A stretch of 64,000 nt of DNA from Hirsutella rhossiliensis (GCF_020360975.1 NW_025408672.1:1674001-1738000); one strand, 5' to 3'; shown: positions 33,001 through 47,400, numbered from the stretch's first letter. A program made the numbers and translations. Notes: generated by a model not told the origin, from the letters alone.

Positions 33001-35800
33001 AGAGTACTACTTCCTATATAATAAATTTATCTTTCTTTAGTCTTATTACCTTTAGAGTTTATTAATTAGATAGTCTTTAGGCTATTTACGTTACGCTAAT
33101 CATATTAATTATAAACCTAACTTCCTTTAGTACTTATTAGACTTTAAGGCACTTATAATCCGATTCTTTATAAGTAAGGTAAGTAAGCTTAATCGGTTCG
33201 ACCTAGTATTCTTTATCTTATTCTTTAACTTATATTAAAGCTACTATAAGTTTTCCTTATAGATATTTAAGAAGGAGTAAACTACTCTTTATATTATCTT
33301 CGGCTACTTTTATAACTATTATTATAGCTTTATAGGGTTATATATTACTCTCTACTTTCTCTAGGGTCTAGAATTTAGTATTTTCTATACCTTAGGCTAT
33401 ATCTATATATCTTATACTAAGTCTCTTACTTAGTTAAGGAATAAAGTTAATTAGGTAATTTAAAGGGATCGGGATTCTTTTATATATAATTTCTCTAATA
33501 ATTTTATCTATAAGTCTATCGAACTTCTTATTTAGATCTACTCTATATCTATAGTATATAGGGATAATTTTTAAGCTAGTTTTTACTATTCTTATTATCT
33601 CGATTTTCTCTACGTCCTTTTTAACTCTTTATCTTTTCCCCTTATAAGTATTAATCCCTATTATAGTTATATAGATTATCTAATTATATATATCGCTTTA
33701 TTATATATTATCCGTAATTATAATAACTAATATCCTTCTTACTTCTTTTCTTATATCGCTTACTTTTAGATTCCTTAGCTTTTACTTATATAAGCTTTTA
33801 TATTTCTAGAACTAGTCTAAGAAACCGGATTCTTTTTTACTAGTTACTTAATTTAGGTAAGATAGTATAATTATAGCTTTAACCTTTTTTATAAGTAGTA
33901 ATATAAAGGAGTCTAGCTATATATCTACCTAGTATATAATAAGCCTTTAAATATATATACCTATTTAAGAAAACCTATTAGTAAGTACTAAGGAAATTAC
34001 GCTCTTATTATCTTTTCTTTTAAGGTAAAGAGTCCCGTTTACTACTTTATATATTATAAATCCGATCTTATAGTCCTAAGAGTATACCTTATACTTATTA
34101 AGGTAATATCCTTCTTTACCGTAATAGAAGTATCTCTTAGGCCGGTTAAAAGCATTAACCTAAAACTATATATATTAATTAGATAGGTAGTAAAATCTAA
34201 TAGTATTTACGCTACCTCCTTATCTATAACTTAAAGAGTAGCCTTTATTATTAACGCGTCTTTATTCCCTATTAAGCTAGTTAAATATCTACTCTTATTA
34301 GCGAGTAAGGTTAATCTTTATATCTTTAAAGGCTTTTATTAGGTCTAAGATCTCCTTTATAGGCTATCTAGGTTTCTTATTTATTTTCTTTAGCTCTTTA
34401 AGAAGTTTTTCTTTACCTTTATTAGATTCGGCTTCCTTTATTACTTTATTAATTTCCCTAAAGAGCTAGTCTTTCTTTAAGTTCTTAAGCTTTTAATTAT
34501 AGACTTTAGATACTATATCTCGTTACTTAACGTCTTAGCGAGGTACTAAGTAGTTATTAATTATATAGATAAGGCTTTTATATAAGAGTTTCGAGATAAC
34601 TTTAGATATCTTCCTATTTCTTTTTATAACGTTAATAATAAGCTCCTTTAGTATTATATAGTAAATAAAGTATAACTAGACTATAGATTCTTCCTAGCTA
34701 TTAGGTTATACCTTACGCTATAAGTATAAGTAGAGACTAAGCTATTCTATAACTTTTATAATAGTCTTAAGCTTTTTAGTATTATAATAGTTTAAGCGGT
34801 CGTTAATAGTTTCTAGTTATTTAATATTATATATATAGTAGTATTAAAGGAGTCTCTTCTTTACTTTTTCCTAGGTAAGTCCGTCTATAAGAATTTTAAT
34901 AGTAGGGGCTTATTTAAAGGAGATATAGACTTCGAGCTAGTTTATTTTATCCTTATTATAGATATAGTTAATGCGTATCTCTTATTCGAACTTCTTAAGG
35001 AATTTAGTTACGTTTTTACCGTTAAATTTACTAATAGGTAGGAGTTATAGTTAGCGGAGTCTTCCTATAAAGTTATCTTAGCTTCTAGTAAGTATATCTC
35101 TAAGTCTATTAAAAATCTTATTAATATCTACCTTAATTTTCTTTATATCGCTAGTAGTAGGATTAGATAATCCCTCTTAACGGCTAGCGTTTCTAGATAT
35201 AGTATGCCTATAGATTATAAGGTTACGAAATTTAAAGTTAGAGTTTTCGGAGTTAGAGGATATCTTATTATAACTATCTTATTACTTACTTTCTTATTTA
35301 TTAGTAGGAGGTAAGCGTTCTCTATAAGCTACCGCGTAAAGGAGAGCTAAGGTTAAGGTTATTAGGGTATCCCTCGTTAGTACCTATATTAGTATTATTA
35401 GTATATATATAAGTAAGAGGTTATAGTAGGGTTCTAGAATAGTCTAGATTCCGCTATCGTTATTATTTATATCTTTTAAAGTATTATATAAGGATCGTAG
35501 TTTCTTAACTAAGTCGCTAGTATTAGGAGTTATAGGGCTAATAATAAGAGCTTAGGTTTTTTTAGTATTAGCTTATTACTTTTCCTTTACTACTAGCGAA
35601 GGTATTATCTAATTATTTATTTCTTAGTAAGTCTATCGCCTTATTAGGTCCTTAACTCTAGCTATTAAGGTAGTTGCTACTTTAATTATTAAATCCCTAG
35701 ATTTTATTTTTTCTAAATAGTACCGTCGTCCTCTAAGTATTCTTAGCTTTATAAAGCTACTCGTCGCTATATAAATAGAACGGAATAATAAGTTTACGCT
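29130..35800 (-). mobile_element. Gypsy-C LTR retrotransposon, RIP-decayed
   Basis: On the minus strand, a Ty3/Gypsy gag-pol is readable in order: gag (about 35,300-33,100), aspartic protease (about 32,880-32,600), RT, RNase H and integrase (to about 29,130). LTRs were not identified at either end, so the limits are approximate. At its left lies its antisense frame and at its right the 382-bp Gypsy-A gag repeat. Confidence 0.75.
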
Positions 35801-35811
35801 CTAAAGACTAG

Positions 35812-36193
35812 TTTTAATAAGGATAAGGGCATATACTTAAAGCACGTATAGTATATAGCTAAGGATTAATAGAGTAATTAACTATATAATTATCTAATTA
35901 TTTAGCCTATATATAGCTTTAAGGGCCTTAGGTTATAAATATAAGCCTTAGAGATTTCTTTACTCTATGCCTCTTTATCTCTACTAGAGTCGCGTAACTA
36001 GCGGTATCTACTTTAAAGGGGGAAAATAAAAATTTAAATTAACTATAATTAAGGAAGATACTTAATTAAATAATCGAGGTCTTTATAACGCCTTTAAGTA
36101 TACTTAGAAGTAAGTTAAAAGGGGAGTACTAAGGGTCTTATCCCCCCCCTAATAAGCTAATATCTATAGGGGTACGATCTTACCTATTAAACT
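35812..36193 (+). repeat. 382-bp direct repeat, copy 2
   Basis: It repeats 22,089-22,470 without a length change. It holds the end of Gypsy-A gag and leads directly into Gypsy-A pol, whereas copy 1 is cut off after the same last base. The 13.3 kb between the copies carries Gypsy-C, the short LTR element and unassigned DNA. Confidence 0.85.
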
Positions 36194-37788
36194 ATATATA
36201 TTATAGCGTAAGTATATATATAGTTAGGTCTTACCCTTACCTCTTAGTAAGGAGGCTAGTAAGATATAGGTTACTTATACTTTATTAAAATCTAATAATA
36301 AAGAAGATAAGGGAACCTTTACTATATATAAAGTAAATAGAAAAGCTTAGCTTTAGTATAAAAGTAAGCCTTAGAGCCTAGTAAGCTAATACTAGCTAAG
36401 GAGGACTTAGTAAGGCGTATTAAAAAAGAACCTAGTTTAATACTAGTTATTATTAACTAAACTTACTTTCTTTCTACCCTTATAAATAAGTATTACTAGT
36501 ATTACGCTATAATTAATAAAGTAAAAGCCTTTAAGCTATGCTTACTAATAGAAATAATTTACCTTAAGCGTATAAGGGGCGCCTTAGCGGCGATAGAGGG
36601 CGCGGTTATTAAAAACGTTACCTAGGTAGCTATAAAGGTTAACGGCCTCCCGCGGCTACTAGTAGTATATATAGTCCCTTAGCTTAAGTTTCCCTTAATT
36701 CTTAGGAAGCTATAGTTAATATATATAAAGTTATATTTAGTACTATATAAGGGGAGGCTATAGTTTAGCCCTATATAGTCCTAGGTTTAGTATAGTAGTA
36801 AGAAAGAAGCGCTAGACGCTTTACCTAACTTATAAGACGCTTAGGAAGTCTTAGCCTTAGTATTTATAAGTACGCTATAGTAAATCTATAAGTAGAAAGG
36901 GCCGGCTATAGCTATAGTATTAATCTATATAGTTAGCTTAGTGGATATTTAAGAAAGCGCTATAACTAAAGCGCCCTATATTAAAAAAGGAGCTATAATA
37001 GGCTATCTTACTATAGTTCTATAACCTACTACCGCTCTTTTAAAAGAGCGAGGTAGATAAGTTAAACCTATATAAGCTAAGTATAGACTACTTAATACCG
37101 CTTTATATAAAGGATAACGGTAAGGAGCTTCCCTTACTATTTAAGCTGCTATATAGTATATTATAAGAGGAACTACTAGTATTAAAAAAGACCCTTATAG
37201 ACCTCCTTAATATAGGATTTATTAGGGCTAGCTCCTTTAAGGTAGCGGCTCTAGTCCTATTTATATAAAAGCTAAGAAGGGGGGGGACTTTACTTTTATA
37301 TAGACTACTAAGTATTAAACGCGATTATACGCTTAGACCGGTACCCCCTTTTACTTATAGGAGAGACCCTTTATAACCTAGTAAAGGTAAAGTAGTTTAT
37401 AAAGCTTAATATCGTTTAAGCGTTCTATAAGGTACGAATAGTATATAAGGAGGAGTAAAATATAGTATTCTATATAAGATATAGCTTATTTAAGTAAATA
37501 GTTACCCCCTTTAGCTTAGTAAGTGCCCTAGCTACGTTATAACTTTATATTAACTAGGTACTTAAGTATTTCCTTAATAAGTTTATATCTATATATATAA
37601 ATAATATTCTTATTTATTTAAGTAAGAGCTATAAAAATATATATAGAAGGTATAAAAGGTACTAAACCGCTTAGTAGAGTATAGCTAATACCTAGACCTA
37701 GATAAATATAAATTTAGCGTTAAGCGTGTTAAATACCTTAGCTTTATTATTATTATAGGTATAAGTATATAAGTAGACCTAGCTAAGA
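36194..37788 (+). pseudogene. Gypsy-A pol, segment 1 (protease-RT)
   Basis: Protease-region blocks (PLILRKLWL-type, about 36,690) are followed by RT: VKQFIKLNIVQAFYKV, FYIRYSLFKQIVTPFSL and YINNILIYLS (about 37,590-37,620), the last standing for Y-I-D-D-I-L-I-Y with both Asp codons turned to Asn. The text ends in the GFII-x-G-I-x-QVDLAK block, where LINE-C is inserted. The reading continues at 41,180. Confidence 0.8.
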
Positions 37789-40700
37789 AGGTATTTTTAG
37801 AATACTTAGCTAAGAAGGAATAGGACCTCCTTATAGCTATAGAGAGGGCTATAAAAAGAGACGACTTAGAAGGGATAGCTTCCCTTTTAATAAGAACCCT
37901 TATAGAGGCCTCGAACGTAGCGATACTAAAAAAGAGGCCTTATAAGGCATCTAAGCCTTAGTAGACCGACGAGCTAACCTGCCTTTAGAAAGCCCTAAGC
38001 CTAGCCTAACGGGCTTATAGGCTAGCCTAAGATAAGGAGAGCTAGAAGAGCTTTATAGAAGCCTAAAATAGCTTTAAGTATACTATTAAGGCTACTAAAA
38101 AGCAATACTAAGAGAGCTTCTTAATAGAAGTAGTAGGAAAGGATATCTTTATAGCCTTTTCTTATACTAAGGCTAGAGCTAACCCTACCCTTCTTAGTAT
38201 CTTATATATAAAAGAAGGGATAGAAGTAAAAGCTAATACCTTTATAGAAAAATATAAGGCCTTCTTAATAAACCTTTTTCCGACCTTAGACCCTAGCCCT
38301 AGCCCTCCCTTTAGCCCCCCCTAGAGCCTAGAAAAAGAAGAGCCCCTAGGCTATATAAGTAGTAAGGGCACGGTTAAGTAGGACTAGCTAAAGCTAAAGG
38401 ACCCTAAGATTAAGAGGGCTATTTTTAGCTCTTTTAATAAGAAAGCCCCCGGCCCGGACTCTCTTAGCTTCCTCCCTATCTAATACGCGTATAAGGCTAT
38501 CCCTACGGTCTTTAATAGGGCCTATAAAGCTCTATTTAACTAAGGATACTACCTTAAGGTATAAAAGGAAGCTATAGGAATTATACTTCCTAAGTAAAAT
38601 AAGCTAGACTATACTATCCCTAAGGCCTATAGGGTTATAAGTCTACTTAACTACTTAGGAAAGGTCCTTAAAAAGCTATATACTACCTAGCTAAGCTATT
38701 TAGTTAATACGGCTAGGCTTCTAAACCCTACGTAGCTAAGGGAACGAAAATAGCGGTTAGCTATAAACACGGCCTTCCTCCTTCTATACTATATCTAAAA
38801 GAAGTAAGAGTCTAATAAGAAGGCTATTACTAGTACCCTCTTATTAAATATAAAGGGCGCCTTCGATTTATATCGAAGGAATAGCTTATAAGGGTCCTAA
38901 GGGAATTAAACCTCCTTAAGGCCCTTATAAGCTAGGTAGACTACTTCCTTACTAAAAGGAAGATCTAGCTAGCCTTTAAGGGGTAAGTCTAGCCCCTTAT
39001 AGACCTAGTAATAGGGGTACCCTAAGGGTCCCTTATTAGCCTTATTTTATTCCTCTTATATATAAGGGGGATACTAGCGGCTAAGGGATACTAGCTATCT
39101 TATATAGATAACTTTAGTATTTTTATAACGTTGACCTTAGCTAAGAAGAACGTTCGGTAGCTAGAAGTAATAGCTATTAACCTATTTAAATAAGCTAAAG
39201 ACTAAGGGGTCTACTTTAACCCCTTAAAGATAAAACTTATCTACTTTAGTAAGCAACGGCAGCCTATTTAAAAGGGTATAATAGTAAGAGGCTTATTTTT
39301 TAAGGCAAAGCCCTTAGTATAGTAGCTAGGGGTCTTCTTTAATTCTAGGCTCCTATTTAAATAATATATTAAAAAGAAGGTAGTATCTATATAAGCTGCC
39401 TTTAAAGGACTATCCCGCTTAACCTCTACGTAAAAAGGCCTATTATTTAGAGCCTTTAGATAGCTCTACTAGGCCTATATAACCTTTATAATAGACTATA
39501 GGGCCTAACTTTAGTATAGGGGGCCTAAGACCCCTAAGAGCCTTATAAAGCCTTTTTAAAGGCTATAAAACTAGGCTCTTTTAAAGGTCTTAGGGGCCTT
39601 TAAAGGATCCCCTATTAGGGCTTTAAAAGCTAAAGTAGCCCTGCTACTACTAAAGGTATAATTTAAAAGGGTATGCCTCTCCTACGCCCTCCGGACCCTA
39701 TACTTTTTACCTAGTTACCCTATAAGGTAAGCTTACGACCTAGCTATATAGGATGACCTTGCCGACTCGGGCTCTAACCTAGGGGCCTTAAGCTATATTA
39801 AGTTATATATATAGCTCTTCCGCCTCCTTAAAGGCCTAGTAGCCCTTATAGGACCTAATTATAACTTAGAAAGAAGGAAAGCTAGCTAGGAGCCCCTATA
39901 GGCCCTAGAGCTTAAGGCTATTATTACGATAATAAAGGCCCTAAAGCCCTTAGCTAAGAAGTAATACTAACGCCTCTTAGCTAGCCTAGCTAGCCTAAAA
40001 AACTTTAGGTTACGGCCCCTAGCTTTTTATACTAACGGCTCTAAGGGGTGCCTTAAGGGGTCCCCTATAGAGACTAACGCTTACTCCTTTTATAAAATAG
40101 GCCTAGAAAATAGGCCTATTAAGGCATACTACGAGAACCTAGGGCCCTCGATCGAAGTAGCTAATATAGAGCTATTCGCGATACTAAGGGTCCTAGAGGA
40201 CTTAGCTAAGAGGCCTCGGCCCCTAAAGCTTATCCCTCTTAACCCCCTTATAGATACTTATATTTTTATAGATAGCTAAGCCGCTATAAAGAAGGTTATA
40301 GGTTTCTCGGACCTAGCTATACGTATTAAAAGGCTCTTATCTAGCTTAAAAGCCTTTTATAATATATAGCTATACTAGTGCCTTAGCTACCTAGGGATCT
40401 TTAGTAACGAGCTAGCTAACTAGCTAGCTAAAAAAGGCTTAGGGGCCCTTACCTAAGGGACCCCCTTAGTCTTTATTAGCTACTTATAAAGAAAGGTCTA
40501 GTAAGCTACTAAGGACTATTAAAAGGGACTTTAGGCTACTAAGGCGGCTAAAGGCCTTAGGGCTAAGGGCCTAGGTAAGTACTATATATTTATTTAAAAG
40601 ACCCCCCGCCTAGCCCTTAGCCTAGAAAAGGACCTTATAAAGAGGCCTAGGCCGACCCTCTTAGCCTTTTACTAGCTCCTCTTTAAGGCTAGCTTCTTAT

Positions 40701-41179
40701 TTTCCTTCCTAAAAAGGACTAATAAGGTAGACTAAAACGACTACCGCTATAGCTAAGGAAGGTATATAGCTAGGCACCTTATCTTAAGGTGCCCGAACTA
40801 TAAGAGGGAAAGAGAGGTCCTTTACTAGACCTTTAAAAGATAGAAGGGGGCCCTTAGCCTACCTATTCTCTATAGCTCTAAGGAAGGAAGGGAAGCCCTT
40901 CTAACCTTCTTAGCTAAAATAAAGATAGGGATAGCTAAGTAGCTCGAAAAGGAGTAACCTAGGGGCCCTAGGGCCCTTAAGGGGGAAAATTACCGCGCGG
41001 GAGGAACTAAACTAACCTTTCCTTTATTATTGCCTTTATAGCTACCCTTTCCTTAATTAGTTATAAGCCCCTAGGCTCTATAGCTAGCTAGGACTACTAA
41101 TAGGGACCTAGGCCCTTACTAGCCTCGCTATAGCCCTAGAGGCTATATATAAGTAATAATATAAAAAATATAAAAAAAA
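37789..41179 (+). mobile_element. LINE-C, 5'-truncated, nested in Gypsy-A
   Basis: A 3.39-kb insertion splits Gypsy-A pol. The 14-bp target duplication AGACCTAGCTAAGA is at 37,775-37,788 and 41,180-41,193, and an A-rich tail (about 41,151-41,180, ending in nine A) precedes the right copy. ORF1 and the endonuclease are missing, as in usual 5' truncation. It must be younger than Gypsy-A but is RIP-mutated as well. Confidence 0.95.
37930..41010 (+). pseudogene. LINE-C RT-RNase H
   Basis: Starts in the linker before RT (TDELTCL, ALSLA, AYRLAQDKE), then KAPGPDSLSFLP, IILPKQNKLDYT, AYRVISLLNYLGKVLKKL and LNIKGAFD-type RT blocks (about 38,430-38,870). RNase H near 40,260-40,440 shows FIDSQAAIKKVIGF and SNELADQLAKKG. 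Several frame changes accompany TAA/TAG stops. It belongs to another Tad-type family than LINE-B, since RNase H and 3' text differ. Confidence 0.8.
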
Positions 41180-42800
41180 AGACCTAGCTAAGATTTAAGC
41201 TATTTATAACTAAGCGACCTTAATATTATAATAAGGTATATAGAGCTTCCTTAGCTTCGCTAACTACTACTAGGTCTTTAATAAGGAGTTCTTATAGATT
41301 ATACTACCGCTTAATAAGCTAATAAGGGATAGGGCCCTTTTCTCTTAGGGACCTATATAAGTAAAGGCGTTTTAAGCCCTTAAGGACTTATTTTTATAGG
41401 CCTTAGTACTACTATAATAGGACTTCGATAATACCTTAACTATAAAAGTAAACTATAGCGGCTATATACTTAAGGGAACCTTATCTTAAAAAGTAAAAAG
41501 GTAGAGAAAGCTAGTAGCGTTCTACTTATATAAGCTTATATAGTAGAGAGGAACTACTTAATTTATAATAAGGAGATATTAGCGATTATTAGCTACCTTA
41601 AGTAGTAGTATATAAAGCTCTATAGATATATAAGCTTTAAGATCCTTATAGACTATAAGAACCTTAAATACTTAATAACTTAATAGTATCTCTTAGAGTA
41701 GTAAGCGCGCTAAGCGAAGTATCTCTTATACTTTTAGTTCTATATTAAGTATAAACTAAGTAAGGAGGCTATAGTCCTAAACGCCCTCTTATAGAGAGAG
41801 TAAGACTAGCCTACCTTTATAGACCTTAATATATAAGATATATAGATAATCCTAGATAAGGCGCTTTAGACTTACCTTAGCGCTACTTTATTAAGGGTAG
41901 AGGGTAACCCCTTAAGAGTAGCTAGGGTCCTAGCCCCCCTTAAAGGTACGCTTAATATCCCTTAGTATATCTTTTAAGATAAGGAGCTCTAACGCTTATA
42001 AGACTAGCTAGTAGTATAGGATAGTATATATATAAGTATACGCCGCGCTATAAAGGTAAGGGAGCGCTCCCTTAACCGCGGCCTTAAGTTAAAAGTCTAA
42101 GTAAGCGACTACTATATCGACCCTTATAGCTACCTTTACTATAAGGGTAGGCTATAGGTCCTAGGCGCGCTAGCGATAACGGAGGCTATAGCTAGGGCGG
42201 CCCCCTTAAAAGTTAAGGAGCGGGATAAGTTAAGAGGGCGGATTATATAGATAATCTATAACTTAAGCTTAATTAGCTACCTTAGCCGCGAGGGCACGCT
42301 AGTAGTAATTAGCTAGGACTTTTACTAGCTACTTATAGTATTATATATTTACTATTTCCTTTATAACTATAATATCTATAGCCGCTTAAAGATCTAGTAA
42401 GTACTTAAGAAGGGGCTATTAAAGTTACTATTAGTCCTTAACTAATTCTATATATATATATAGATAGACTTTATTATAGACCTGCCCCTTATAATAAGTA
42501 GTAACTATAATCTCTAGGTTATTAAGGACCGTTTAAGTAAGAAGGTAGTACTAAAGCTAATACTATTTATAAAAGTAAAGGCCTATACTAAGCGCTTTCT
42601 TTAGTACTATACTTACTTTTATTAGTAGCTAGCTTTAATTACTAGTAATAAGGGTATTAATTAAACTAGCTACTTTTAATAGTACTTTTATAAGCTACTT
42701 TAGGTTACTTAGTTACTAAGTATAGCCTACTACTTATAAACTAATAAGAGGCTTAAATACCTTAACTAAGAAGTATAAGCCTACCTTTAAAGGGTAATAG
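41180..42800 (+). pseudogene. Gypsy-A pol, segment 2 (RNase H-integrase)
   Basis: It resumes exactly where segment 1 stopped (DLAKIQAIYNQATL) and continues with FANYY, VLLQQDFDNT, LLEQQARQAKYLLYF and an integrase core with YIYIQIDFIIDLPL (about 42,440-42,490). At 42,800 it is cut by Gypsy-B and resumes at 50,638. The same order is readable in Gypsy-D at 62,080-63,720. Confidence 0.85.
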
Positions 42801-43270
42801 TATTACGACTATAGTTAGCGGGCTATAGGAGAGCTAGCTACGTTTACGTAATAAAGCGGCTCGGAATAATAGTTAGGACGAGAAGTTACTTAGGCTTAGC
42901 TTACCTAGAGCGTACGTAAGCTAAGTAAGCTTTATATAAATAGATTACTACTTAGGAGCATAGCTTATAAGTAAGCTATAGTAAGCTATAAAGGGGATTA
43001 CGGCTAGGACCGTAATCTAAGGATAGTCTCTATAAGTATATATAGCTACCTACTTTTACTCCTTTAGATAGATAGCTCGATAGCTTTTAATATAAATCTT
43101 TATTACGATTCTATCTTTAATTCTAATTACCTAGTTATAGTCTATAGTCTATAACCTCTAACTTATTACTAACGTAATATACTTATTATTACTTAGACCA
43201 CGCCCTATTATATCTACTAATATAAACCCCTTAATAGGTTTATCCCTTAGGAATAATACCGGTCGTTATA
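42801..43270 (+). repeat. Gypsy-B 5' LTR
   Basis: 470 bp. It begins TATTACGAC (TGTTACGAC before RIP) and ends GTCGTTATA. It is aligned end to end with the 3' LTR; the differences I see are essentially all C/T or G/A. Confidence 0.95.
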
Positions 43271-43659
43271 TATTAAAAGCTCTTATTTAGTATAATACCG
43301 CGTTACTCTAAGTAATATCGTAACTATTAATATGCCTATATAGTAAGCTAGATTAACTAACTCTAAAGCTACTATATCGCCTTAGGATATAATACGCGAG
43401 ATTATTACCCTTCGATATAAGGTATAGTTACTTAGGAACGGAGGAGGTAACGGATAAGTTAAGGACCTTAGAGAAGTAGTTAAACTAAAATAGCTAGGAC
43501 TATTCGATAGTACTTACGGCACGCTTTAAGACTTTCTTACCTAACTTAAGGCCTACTACCGGTTTTACCCTACTAAACTCTTAGACCTAGTTAAAAAGGT
43601 ACTTTATATAGGAAATTATTTATTTAAAATAGCACTCGCTTAGTTTAGACCTATTATAA

Positions 43660-44400
43660 GGGACTTTCTTAATAACTAACTAGCGCGATAAGATAATAAG
43701 ATAGACGAAGTCTTTACTAGTTTTTAAGGATTCGAAGAAGCTATTACGAAGGTATTTAGAATAACTAACGAGGAATAAGAAGCTAAATAGAAACTTCGAG
43801 AACTTTAATAAAGGATCTTAGTATTAGATTATACTATAAAGTTCTATTAAGTTACCTTAAAGCTTAATTAGGATAATAAACCTCTTATATTACGATTCTA
43901 TAACGGGCTTAAAGAAGAAGTTAAGGACGAGCTTTATAAGGAAAATCGACCTAATAACCTCTCGGACTATATTACTATAGTAGTAAGAATTAATAATAGA
44001 TAGTATACGCGACGCTAAGAGAAGAAATAAGGAAGAGGAAACTAGAACCCTTCTTATAGGAATAACTTTAACTAACGCGCTAACTATAAAAAGAAGCGCG
44101 AAACTCTTATTACCTATGCCTATATAACTAACCTAGGTAGGATAGATCTAGATATAATATAAAAAAGTAAAGGAAAGTATTTTAACTATAGGAAACTTAG
44201 ATATTACTTTAAAGAATATAGATAACCTTATAAGGAGAAGAAAACCTACTAGGCACTAGCTTTAGAAGGTAAGAAATACCTAAACGCTACTAATAGATAG
44301 GAACTAAAGTATAAACTCCTTAGTTAGACTATATACTACGACGACGAATATATAGTATACCTAAGCGATAAGAACGGTATTAGATAGTTCCTAAAGCTAC
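43660..44400 (+). pseudogene. Gypsy-B gag
   Basis: The gag C-terminal half is readable (KVFRITNEE, YTIKFYQVTLKLNQD, LILRFYNGLKEEVKDEL). It is followed by a knuckle at 44,178-44,220 reading YFNYRKLRYYFKEY, which is C-x2-C-x4-H-x4-C once Tyr is taken as RIP-changed Cys/His. The upstream part of gag from about 43,300 is less clear. Confidence 0.75.
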
Positions 44401-47400
44401 TAAAGAAAACCCTTATAATAATATAATAAAGGGATCCTAAAATATAGAAATAAGTTAAATTTATAGAACTAAAATACCCTTATCTTAAAGAAGTCTTATA
44501 AGACTAGATTAAGAAGAACGGTAAACGATTCTAGGAAGATATATAAAGTAAAAATCGATAATAACGATAGGTAGTCTATAAATAATATAATAAAGAAGAT
44601 ATAAACATAGCCCTTATACTTATAAAACTTAGATAACTACTTAAAGAGGAATAATAAAGTATCGACGATATAAGCTTTAAAGAATAAGAAATACTTAGAG
44701 AAATAGAAGACGAGAATAAACTTATACTACTACCCTTACTATTAAGGGAGAATACTACGATTAAAGAATACGCTTTATACTTTAAAGAATTCGAAGAAAT
44801 ACTTAAAATTAGAACCTAATAAACGCCTTAAATTCTTATAGAAAACTAATAAGCTATATTAATTCGATATTAACCGGTACTACGTAAAGGAGACTACGCT
44901 ATAGCTATCGCTATAGTTAATACCTTTATAGCTCTATAATAAGAATAGTAACTATAAAGAGAATTTAAAGACGATCTATAAATACTACTTACTTATAAGT
45001 ACTATAAGTATATTTTATAGATATTATACGTCTACCTAGATTATATAATATACTTCTAGATAAAGGCACGATATAACGCTTTCTTAGTTAGGTTTAAGGG
45101 ATAAGTATTTTTAAAACCCTACTTAAGTATAGAACTAAACTACTAGAAAATCGATTAATACTACCTAAACGACTAAGTTATATTATTAGAACCTAATTAT
45201 AGTACGCTACTTAAATACCGCGATAATTATAGTTTATTAACGAGATATCTTTTATAGATATATAAAATCTATAAATATACTAAAATAGAGGAATAGTATA
45301 ACGCTACTTACTTTAAGGTATCTAAATTATTAATCTTTTAAAGACTTACGTAACGAATTAAATATAATAAAGAAGATTATAACGAATATATATACCTAAA
45401 CTATAGAGTTTATAAATACGAAAAAGTATAAGTATAGTATAAACGATATAACGGTATACTAAAAGATTATTAGTAATATATATAAAGGCTATAAGCTATA
45501 TTCGACTAAGGAAGAATCGATATAGAAATACTACGCGAAAAATAAAAAGACGCTAAATAAAAACTTAACCTTTAGTATAAAAATAAATAGAATTACGAAG
45601 TATAGTACGTAATTAACTATAAAGCAGTATAATATAAACGATATAGCGTTAAGAAATAAGAAATCTTTAATTAGCTATAAGAAATTAGTCTCTTAAGCCC
45701 CGATATAATACTACGTAATAAAAATATAAAGAAACGATATTAATAATAAATCGAAGAAGAATACCTAAATAAAATAAATAAGGACTAGGTAAAAAACGAG
45801 GTATACTATCTATAAAAGGGCTATAGATTAGTATAATATAATAAGATCTAAGGACCCTATATATAGCAACGGTAAGCTATAGCGACTAAATAGTATTAGA
45901 TATTTAAATCGCGGGATATTATATACGTATACTTTTAAACTATAGCGCGATAGGTAATTACGTTTTACTTAAAGTTATTAATCGTTACCGACTTATATAA
46001 AGATATAAGAAAGATCTATATAAACTTACGAATATCGAAGGAGAGGCCTTTAACTATAATAACGGAATTATTAATATAGAGATTAATTACCTTAATATTA
46101 ATATCTAGGGCTACAACGAATAAGTTAACTTTAATATTATAGATATTAAAGAATATAACCTTATATTAAGGCTTTTATAGCTATAGGAGAGCAACCTACT
46201 AATTAACTAGAAAACTAGCTAGCTATATTAAAATAAAGACGTAAGTTTCTAAGACTAGTAGATTTAGAAGAAAGTAAAATTTTATAATAATTTAGCTACT
46301 AAATAGGATAAAATAGATAACTATTTAAGTAAATTATTATAGGCTTTAGCGATATAAATAAAAATAGTAACTAAACTAGCGGATATAATAAAATCGACTA
46401 ATAAGACCTACGTACTAACTAATATAGCTATATAACCTAGCATCCGATATAAATAAAATAAAGGATATAATACGAAGATCTAAAAAGTTATTACTACTCT
46501 AAGGAAAGACCTTAAATAAATTAATAAAGAGCTTAAGTTAAGAGAAACTAGCTCTTAAAAGAAAGAATAAAGCCTATAAGATAAAATAAAGAATATCCCT
46601 TAGGAATACCGGAAATATAATAAACTCTTTAAGGAAGAACTTAAGATAGGGTTACTTAAATATAGCTAATAGGACTACGAAATTTATCTTAAGGATAGAA
46701 TAACGCCGACGTTCTATAAGATCTATAACTTAAACGAAAAGCAACTATAAACGCTACGCGACTACCTCGACGAGAATCTATAAAAGGGATATATACGAAT
46801 ATTAATATCCGAAGTAAGCTACCTAGTTATATTTATTTTAAAGAAAAACAGTAAACTACGACTAATTATCGACTATAAACGCTTAAACGATATTATAATA
46901 AAGGACCGAATACTATTACCGCTTATATCGGAACTATAAGATCGACTATATAGTAAAAAATAGTTTATAGCCCTCGACCTTAAAGGCGCCTATAACTGAA
47001 TATATATAAAAAAGGGATATAAATAGATAATAGCCTTTAAAACGAAATTCGGACTATTTAAATATCTAGTAATACTATTTAAACTTATAAATATACTAGC
47101 TACCTTCTAATAAATAATTAATAATATCCTACGCGAATACTTAGATATCTTTATAATAGTATACCTAGATAATATCCTAATCCTCTTAGATACCCTAAAA
47201 GAATATAAGGAATACGTCTATAAGGTACTCCGCGTACTTTAGAATATAAAGTTACTAGTTAAACTAAAGAAAAGTAAGTTCTATATATAGGAAGTAGACT
47301 TCCTTAGATATACGATCTTACTAAGGGAGATATAAATATAATAAGATAAGATTAACTTAGTTAAAGAATAGCTAACGCTAAAAAACGTTAAGGACGTATA

